Positions 56,101-64,000 of a stretch of 64,000 bases of DNA are shown one piece after another. Source of the DNA: Marsupella aquatica (taxonomy: Eukaryota > Marchantiophyta). The DNA lies in contig OZ316896.1 in the NCBI GenBank assembly GCA_973895155.1, forward strand, positions 4,650,001-4,714,000, given 5' to 3'. Position numbers and translations under genes: made by a program. Each line of letters starts with the position of its first letter. Positions within the stretch are counted from its first letter, which is position 1. The notes under the pieces are model-generated. The model saw only the letters and a list, made by a program, of their open reading frames with translations. It was not told the DNA's origin and did not search any database.

Positions 56101-58357
56101 GAAAAGCCGAAATCCAGTCCACACCTGTAGGGTGAAAGCTGATTTCATGAACACCTTCTTGGTCAGATGTCAGGACAGCCGTTCCCGGTGACTCCAACAT
56201 GGGTGCATCCGTATCTGCAGTATCATCCTCAAGGCTGTCTGACTGTGATGATGTCAATCCATCCTCTGAGACGGACGGGCCTTCATCATCAATTTCTTGA
56301 GGCAAGGACGGCAATTTTCCTTGACCAGAAGTATCGTCACCATGTACTACGTGTTCCCAGTCGTCCCAGTTTCGCTCTGCTGCAGAAAGTTTTACCGACG
56401 ACCGTCTGCTTGTATTGGGTGGTGTCTCAGTGACACCCTCGGCATCATCTGAGAGTGGTTCCAAGCTTATGGCATCCACCTCTGCAGATTCATTATGTCC
56501 ACCTATACCATCCACCTCCTCAGTTACGTGGACTACGTGACCAGATTGATCCATTGCGCTTGCATGTTGTGATGCTTCTTCATCCCCTGCACCCCGAACC
56601 AAATTTGAACTCTCGTGTTCATCTCCACTCTTATCTGCTGCCCCGTCCCCGCCCACACTAATAATGCCCTGTTCAGACTGAAATTCCTCTTCATTCTCTA
56701 TCAGTGCTCCATCATCTGCTGCGGCTGGAAGGATTGCTTCCGTCTCACCAAATCCTTCACCCATCAACTCCTCCGCATTTCGGTCTTTTGTGCTAATCGT
56801 CTGACTCTCTTCAACCTGTTGCAGCACGTGTGCTGTCTTTTCTTGTGTGTCATCATCCGTAGCATTCAAGATGTGTTCCCTCTGGTGAAAACTATCACCC
56901 AAACCGTCAGGCGCCGAGTCTTTCAGTCTACTTCCATTTGATGAGGAGGAGGTTGACTGAACCCCTTGTGCAACGTCTGCCCTCGTCAGTGGCTCTTCCC
57001 CATCACTATCTACTCCTTGTTGATTGCCGCTGGCAGAAACGTCAGACTCTGGCACAAAGTCAGAGCTTGCTACCCCGGAGAAATCCACAGGGTCAGATCT
57101 ATCCAGAGGAAATCCATGAGGAAGGCTAACGTCACTATCCAAAGTTAGCAATCTGCCAAGGTCACGAGTGCCAGGCTCGAAATCCTTAGTAACAGGTTCT
57201 GAATCAAGCTCTTCCTTTCCTGGTGCCTTCGAGTTCTCTCCGGCTGCCAATAGCCCATGTTGATCAGAGAGTGTCCCTTTCTGATCTCCCAGCTGTGGGC
57301 CTTCAAACCCAGCATTCTTGTCCTGGTGCCCAAGCACACCCTGAGTGGTAGCTGAATCAGAACTCTCGGGCGTGGTGGGTTTGTGTACGACATTGGAAGA
57401 GTCCTGTGCGTCCTCTGCCTCTGCGAAAAAAAAATTCATATCAGTGAGCTGTTGATCAAAGCGTTATGGACCACAGGAAGAATCACAAATCGAAGAAACT
57501 AAAAAGAGATTCCGGTTCATTCCTTCAACTCAGAGTGAAATCCTATATTGTTCGGAAATAATGGCCGTTGATATCAGCGTTTGTGGACGGGAAAGTCCTA
57601 CGGTAGACCTGTATCTTGGTCCGCTCTGATTCTGTGTCTACTAATTGCATGACGGAGTATTTCATTCTTTGCAAACGAGGGGCAAATTACTAGGTGAAGA
57701 AGTTTAAGAAGCGATTGTAAACTAGAAGGCATCAAGCTCGGTATGCAATTGTTACCTTCTCCTCTTGAGAGAAACAGCCAGCGGTGAACATTGCCGAATC
57801 CCCCCTGACAAATTTTCTTATGTGCTCGCCGTTGATGATGCTGTGGCTCTGGATTTGGGTAGGTATAACCACAATGTTTGCATCTCCACGTCCCTATGCG
57901 TACCAGTCAGAAAGGTTACGTGAAAGAACCAAACAAACATGACAAAATCAAGGAGCTTCTTCTTTTTCTGACCCATCAACTTTCCCACTACTTATCTAGT
58001 AAGTTTGTTGGCCTGCGAATGTCAATCCACCGCAATAAGCTTTTGCAAAGGAGGACTGATGTGTGGAATGAGCCATAACGGTCAAAATCAAATATCGACA
58101 GGGTAAAGGTACGTCACGAATTCACCCAATTTTAATTCCCATTCCCATCACATGCACCGTCACTGGAAATTTCAAACTTCCATGATAAGCTTAAATGGCG
58201 CACCAGTAGTTTCATCATAGTGTGCACTTTGAAATTTCTTCGGCTTCGTTGGGGCCCTGGCATAGATCGACTGCGAATGACTACTCTTGCTTCCAGATTC
58301 ATGTCGCAAGTGGCGATGTAAAGTAGGGGAGCTTCGAGTTGGAGAAGGGGACGCCAT
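53107..58357 (-). CDS. Large acidic repeat protein with C2H2-like N-terminus and MEB-like cysteine module
   Basis: Four exons in matching phase: 58357-58204 (exon one tentative), 57893-57756, 57420-54649, 54530-53107; about 1,495 residues. Exon two reads TWRCKHCGYTYPNPEPQ, then a basic RRAHKKIC, a C2H2-like unit found in plant proteins annotated as dentin-sialophosphoprotein-like. The centre is acidic and has NWDDWEDV-type motifs, each after LSAA/LSSA (three in exon three), plus five tandem units of about 58 residues (GITxRKxQDPES...DVSGLGQ..TG). The last exon holds ADWEDLTKSEYMVLDG and, near the end, VEKVLRGQTTYELICPICG with ITRKIIIRKKKR. That is close to the cysteine motif of MEMBRANE PROTEIN OF ER BODY proteins, but no VIT membrane domain follows. 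The function is unknown; ER or trafficking roles are possible. Confidence 0.7.
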
Positions 58358-59858
58358 CTCTGAACCGTGGACGAGTGAAGTCCGTGCCTAGCTTCGCTCG
58401 AGTAGAATCGAATTCTTCTGGATGACTGGACGCAGCTTTCAATATTCTGTAAAACAACCAATGGGTGCAGATTATAGACCTCGTCAGTCTTACAGTACTA
58501 AAGAAGGAAATAGAGTCAAGCATCCTATCTAATTACCGTAATGACATGTCTCGGACAGTCAACTCGCAACTTTATTTGCATTATCTGCATAATACACAAG
58601 ATCGTTTGGAGCTGTCCGTATGCAAACCCATCAACTTTCGTCTGCAGCTTTCAGCCTATGGATGTGCAGCAGCCCCGTAGACAGTAAATTCACCCGCTTC
58701 ACGGCTCCTAATTGACCAATAACCGAGCGAACCAAATCACAACAAATGTAGACACTCTCCCAGGAGACACGCATTCTGCTACGGGTTTCCTATCTATCAA
58801 GCTAGCTGGTCATTCTCTTTCCCATCCAAAAAGTTCATAGCGCAAACCCAACTGTTCCCCATAGGACAATAAGAATGATCTCCGGATGATTAAGACCTGA
58901 ACGATCCGATTCTGTGAAAATGGACGGCACGACGAGGACGACCAAGGAAGGATCTGTTTGCGGCGGAGTTGGTCAGCCAAATCAGCTTTTGTGAGAGGAC
59001 TCCAGGATCAACAAAACCGTCACGCTGGTTAGTTTCTTAGCAACTCCCGGTACTTCTGCGTTTACATTTGCAACAGAGCAAATCTAACAGCCAGGTCATA
59101 TCAGCAACGATGCACTTGACAAGCCACATCCGGATCCATACTTCTGATTAGGAAACTCGGTCCGCCACGAGAACCTATCTAGACCAAACTTGGAGTCCCA
59201 GCTGAGAATGGTTTGCACATTCTTCGGCTGATCGAAGCGGGTAATAATCGAAAATTAACCTGTTCAGAATTGGCGTGGTATAACCTCCACAACAGACTAC
59301 AACGAAGCGCGATTGTTCCGCTCATAAAAGCAAGCATAGCCGACAATCTCTGAATCAGAGAAACATAGAAACATACCATCGGGCTTCAATGAAACCTCTT
59401 GGGTACCAATCCTCCAATCTACTCGGAATTTGGCAGATAAACCTTCCCAAGTCCCAAGGCAGTTATCTCTTGAGAGAGGAGGCCAGCGAAAGAATTAAAA
59501 AATTCAAACATCAGCTTGTCTTAGACATATGAAAGGGATCAAACTGTCAAAAGCACCACAAGGTTCTCCAGAGCCAGACCGCTTTGCTCTCTCTGCTGCA
59601 AGTGGTATCCAATTCACTTTGACCTCATGTGGCCAGCTACCAGGCAATGCTTCCCAGGACAACCGGTAAAGGGATACTCAGCACCTACCAGTTAGTGAGA
59701 GGGACATTCATAGCAACGCAAACACCGCCAATACAATAATTATGAAAGACAGACTAGCAGCAAGTGCCTCAGAAGTCGGAATGAAGAAGGAAAACAAAAC
59801 AGGGTTGAAGCCAAAGCAGGGCTAGTTAAGCCCAGAGGTTTCCCAAGAAATTTATGAG

Positions 59859-60140
59859 CTATCTCTTCCCATCGCCCTCCTCGACACCCTCACAAACCCA
59901 AGAACCCAACTCTCTCAATTTCTCAGGAATTTGGACTTTGCCTCTTTGAAACACCGTCAGCTCGATAGATTGAAAGCCTGACAAAGTAAAACAATTACCA
60001 CAGATGACTACATCCACGAGACCAGACTCTTCCAAGTACTGTACTTCGAACAGCAATTCGAAGGTCGAGTACTTCGGATAACAATGAAGGTAATCTGTCC
60101 AGTTTGACTCTTCTGGCCAAGTAGATATGACCGGTGCCAC
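59859..60140 (-). CDS. Possible coding fragment of unknown family
   Basis: A frame of 94 codons reads ESNWTDYLHCYPKYSTFELL, then EVQYLEESGLVDVVICGNC and IELTVFQRG. It ends with an acidic EGVEEGDGKR. The residue composition is protein-like and there are alternating hydrophobic strands, but there is no ATG at its 5' end. It would have to be a terminal exon spliced to something upstream. I do not recognise the family, and it could be chance. Confidence 0.25.
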   Translation of the reverse strand: MAPVISTWPEESNWTDYLHCYPKYSTFELLFEVQYLEESGLVDVVICGNCFTLSGFQSIELTVFQRGKVQIPEKLRELGSWVCEGVEEGDGKR

Positions 60141-61458
60141 GCTTTACAATCTTTGCTCGCGGTTCCAATTCGTACATTACAATTGCTAAGTGGTCAATCG
60201 TGGCTCTAGAAAGATTCAGAGGTGAAAAAATTCAGCATCACCCATACACCAAGGACAATGAACGAACGACCAACGCACCCTGGAAATCTGATTAAGCCAG
60301 GGGACTGAGTGACCCACTCCTGGGGAAAACCACCATTCCTCCCAGCATTAGTCGGAAAGTTTCGAGAGGAGTCTTACTATCAATGCGTTGTGAGAACTAC
60401 ACCAAAAAACTTCACACTGCCATACTCTTCAACAACAGGACATGGTGCACGGTGAGTTCCATTACTGAATTGCAGATGGCGAGGCAATGGGCAACTTAGG
60501 CACCTCCTGGGCCGCTGACGATCAGCAGCATCCTTCACGCAACCTTTCGCCTAGAAAAAAGATTCTTCACCTATAACAAAGCCATGTTATAATCATAAGT
60601 ATTTTCACTCCTCTGCCCCCTGCCCCCTGAATCCTATCTCGATTCATCCAAAAGTTTCCGAATGCTATTATAGCCTTATTAATCGTCAGTCACATATTAT
60701 GAGGCAAGTTAATATTTCAGAGCATTAGAGATTGTGTGATGTTCAACTCTAATTAATGCTTGAGAGCCAAAAAGCAAGGCCATCTTCACTTTACCTAAGC
60801 CACAGCTTTGTCAATCAAAGCATCTCCATACTCCTAATTTTTTTCAGTATCGATTCATGTATTCATCATAGTGACGGCAATTGGGAAATCTTCACTTACC
60901 TACAGTACAGCTGTATCAATCAAGGCATCACCTCACTTCTAATGTTTTTCGATCCCGGTTGGTATTCGGCACCTTGACGGCACTCGGTCCAGGTCATATT
61001 GCCCGATCTGATGCGAGTGATCATTTGGATGGCTGGCGAAAGAAAACTTTTCTTGAAAGAAGGCTTTTGCGGGAGAAACCATTGTTGCAGTTCCGGAAAG
61101 CTCCCGAGCTGCGATATCAGCCCTACGCAAATCACTGCTTCCGTGGACCCAGACAACAAAGGAATCCCTTTCCTGACCGACGAAACTGTACACTTCCCTA
61201 GCGGAGCTCCACACCGCCACAAAGACCCACCTCAAATGATCAGGAAAAAGTCTCGGAGGTACAGAGACCTTTCTGCAGATGTGCCAGAATTTGACGACTT
61301 TAGGGTCTCTTTTGTGACGAAATTTATTACATAAATCCAAATCCAGGCTCCGAATATAGCATGTGCCTTTAATGCATCGAATAATCGAAGTCTCCAACTC
61401 TCCATGTTGCCTTGTGATGAATCATTAGCGAAGAAATGCCAACATGTCATCTTACTAT

Positions 61459-61588
61459 AAAAGTGCAAAGTCTACTCTTAAGGGCCTAGGGTCTAACCCT
61501 TAATACAAACAAAAGTGATAATAAAAAGTGCAAAGTCTACTCTTAAGGGCCTAGGGTCTAACCCTTAATACAAACAAAAGTGATAATA
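61459..61588. repeat. Exact 65-bp tandem duplication
   Basis: Two identical copies start AAAAGTGCAAAGTCTACTCT and end AAAAGTGATAAT, which indicates a very recent duplication. Confidence 0.9.
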
Positions 61589-62856
61589 TGTGTCAATACA
61601 AAACTTCAAATGAGGATAAAGGTGAACAAAACACAAGAATGGGATAACTATTAACTGAAATAACATAGAAATTTTATTATGCAAGATTATTTTTCTTAGT
61701 ATCTATTTGCATTCAAGAAGGATAGTTAGGCTAGTAATGAATAATTATGGTGCAGAAAAAATCGTATTTAGTAAGAGCATAATATAAAAGACCAACACAC
61801 AACATACAAGGAAGTTTCGAGACAGTAAAGTAGACTCGAGACATGGTCCCACCGTGATCATGCCTTATGAGTCCTTCGCATCTCACCTGCTTTGTCGAAA
61901 AGGCTCACAATCCACTGACAGCAGGCTCTTATCTGGCTCGTGTACCTACATTGCTCCAGTCATGAGCTCAATCTTTAATGCGTGCACGACCATACAGAGT
62001 CACACGTTGGTCATGACAGTACCACACAAACAGAGGTTTCATTAAGATCCTGTCACGAGGAATGATTATTCACTGAAGGAAATGAGCTGAAGTAGTGCCG
62101 TTCGTATGGGAGGTATAGCAGATGTGGTCGGGTATTTTGGGCGATGCAAAATTTACAGGCATCACTAGAGAAATAGGAGTCGGTCACTTGAGTCTAGTGT
62201 GACCAAAGCCCCTTTGGTCAGAGACTAGGTGTTAATGTTATGTTGGTTAGATGCTGTGTAAATGTGTATTGTCATGTGGGCTGACTTGATTATCTCCACT
62301 TTGTTTGAGATGGGCTTCCTGTACCCTCTCTGGATTATTTTCCAGATCTAGGTTGGAAGGATAATTTGCAGAGGAATGAATCTTATTCATCCATCTTAGG
62401 GTGTGATATATGGCTCAGGTGACAGATCTCATTGAGACATAGGGATGATTTTTTTCTGGTTTGAAAATATTCTAGAAACTTAAGACTACTTTATCATTTC
62501 TCTCCCTAGATAACAATTGCACTGTTGTGCCTCTCCCCCCCCCCCCGTGATCTGCTCCCTACGTATTGTTTGTATCAGATACACCTCCCCAATATGATTA
62601 CTCAATTCTCCTGTTTGTTATTATGGGATGGGATGCCATGGGATGGGATACTCAAAAACTGCAATTATAACCAATTGAAGCGTCCTTTTCACTTGCTAGT
62701 GAATGGAGTGGACACATCTAACTTCCCCGCCCATCTAGTGCCAAGAAGTTTTATTCAACAAACACCATATTCACAGAATATTTCATAAACTTAGGGATTA
62801 ACAATAGTAAAATTGTACTTTATTTTTTTAAGTTTTAGGATATAGTTTATAATTTG

Positions 62857-63116
62857 AAAACTTTGCGCGTGATATGGGACCTCCCTTGGAATGAAGCCCC
62901 CCAGGCAAGACTTACTAGCTAGTATGTGGAACTTAAGGTAATTGTTACAACTTAGTCATCAAAGAGATAGGGAGTCAGAGCTTAGTTTGTGGAGACTTTG
63001 TATGACCAACAAGCTTAGAGTTCAGAAAATTTCTTCCTTGTGTTCCTATAGACTTTGGGGCCTCACTCCAAGGGGGCCTCACTCCAAGGGGGTCCCATAT
63101 CACACGCAAAGTTTTG
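62857..63116. repeat. Inverted repeat of about 45 bp arms (MITE-like)
   Basis: The left arm is AAAACTTTGCGCGTGATATG then GGACCTCCCTTGGA. The right arm is TCCAAGGGGGTCCCATATCA then CACGCAAAGTTTT. About 160 bp separate them. A short direct duplication (GGCCTCACTCCAAGGG) extends the right arm. No clear target duplication was seen. Confidence 0.65.
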
Positions 63117-64000
63117 GAGGAATAAACACCCTAAAACATCACTAACATGAACTTTCCAAGATTAGTAGTGTTGAACCTGCACACAAGATGCCTACTAAAT
63201 CATTGTTGTATATAGACTCCCATAAAATTGGGAGTCATATTTCCTATCACCATGAAAAATCATCATTCCTAGCTTTGTTGGTCCATTCAGACTTTACTGA
63301 CAAGGGCTGGGTGCATCCAAGCTTCACTACTAACATATAGCAGGCTCATCCTAGAACATGCTTGGTTTTTTGTCTTGTAATTTGAAAGTAAATAAAATAT
63401 GAGAGTATTATAACTAGAAGGATAAAATAATGTAAGCAAAGTGACTGCCGAGACAAGCACAATGAAAAGTACAGTCAAGTTTTATGACACAACGATGCTA
63501 CTATTTGTGCACTTAATTCAATGTGCCTTATGAATGACACTCATTTCAATAAAAACCGTGAACTTAGGAAAGAAGACATGAGGGAAACTTAAGACACTAT
63601 GCATTCATGTTCTTCAGAATCAATTCTCTTTACTCATGAGAATACTTTTGTTCAAGTGGTGGAACCATTGGTTTCATCTTTTCATCTCTAAGAGATCACA
63701 AACTTTAAAAGTTATAAAGGGGCTGCCAAAATAAGTTCAAAATACTCTATCATGCCTAGAATTAAAGGGGTCTGAAAATTAATTAAAAATGTATATGACA
63801 CAAAGGTTTCCCCTTGATAAGGCAGATTAAAATAAAAATACATGACACAAAAAATCTGAATAAGAATAAAATCTGAAAGGTGGATTCACCATATATTCAA
63901 AAATTGAGTACATACTCTTTCTCTTAATGAAAACAAGTGGAAAATCTCAGGGACAAAAAATAGCTTAGTATATTAATATCATTATTTATCTCGTTCTTGG

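Larger units (their letters stand above)
58358..64000. other. Mostly gene-free flank
   Basis: Repeats only: an imperfect duplication of about 115 bp near 60795 and 60905, an exact tandem at 61459-61588, a C run near 62530 and an inverted repeat at 62857-63116. The one frame with coding character is 59859-60140. Confidence 0.55.

Overview
The window reads as nuclear DNA of a non-flowering land plant or close streptophyte relative (bryophyte, lycophyte or fern grade). The evidence is a spliced L-type lectin receptor kinase, a plant-type protein with a C2H2-like N-terminus and a motif resembling MEMBRANE PROTEIN OF ER BODY proteins, GT-AG introns of about 80-350 bp, Ty3/gypsy and Tigger/pogo elements and a tRNA-derived SINE. 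The species cannot be fixed from sequence alone. Most of the window is transposon-rich, AT-rich and gene-poor.

Layout. 1-13.3 kb: no convincing host gene; short tandem duplications, a Tigger/pogo-type element with intact terminal inverted repeats and TA target duplication (5037-5865), and an inverted repeat at 6.5 kb. 13.3-13.6 kb: tRNA-derived SINE on the minus strand. 13.9-29.7 kb: an unusual minus-strand cluster (three FCP1/NIF-like HAD proteins, a Ulp1/C48 protease, a coiled-coil protein, a ParB-like plus permuted-methyltransferase-like gene, three F-box-like proteins and an orphan zinc protein). It is marked throughout by a CG-rich palindrome of the form ACGCGAC-NN-GTCGCGT, which lies inside six of its predicted introns and in a 189-bp satellite. 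29.8-42.8 kb: a decayed DUF7869-type gene (plus strand) split by a 9.8-kb Ty3/gypsy insertion (minus strand).

That retrotransposon has the order gag, protease, C5 cytosine DNA methyltransferase, reverse transcriptase, RNase H, integrase, PHD finger in one 2,373-codon frame. The frame has nine internal stops (five TAG, four TGA, no TAA) and no frameshift. Its leader carries a seven-copy palindrome array and a 5S rRNA-like block on the opposite strand. Its LTR segments are in a non-canonical order, yet the flanking DUF7869 reading frame is restored exactly when the insertion is removed.

47.4-50.6 kb: an intact six-exon lectin receptor-like kinase (plus strand). 53.1-58.4 kb: a four-exon minus-strand gene for a large acidic repeat protein. 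58.4-64 kb: mostly gene-free, with small tandem and inverted repeats.

The two regions most worth attention are the methyltransferase/PHD-bearing retrotransposon and the palindrome-marked cluster at 13.9-29.7 kb. Both contain chromatin- or DNA-modification-like proteins. In both, the premature stops are mainly TAG and TGA, as expected if methylated CG and CHG sites had been deaminated.
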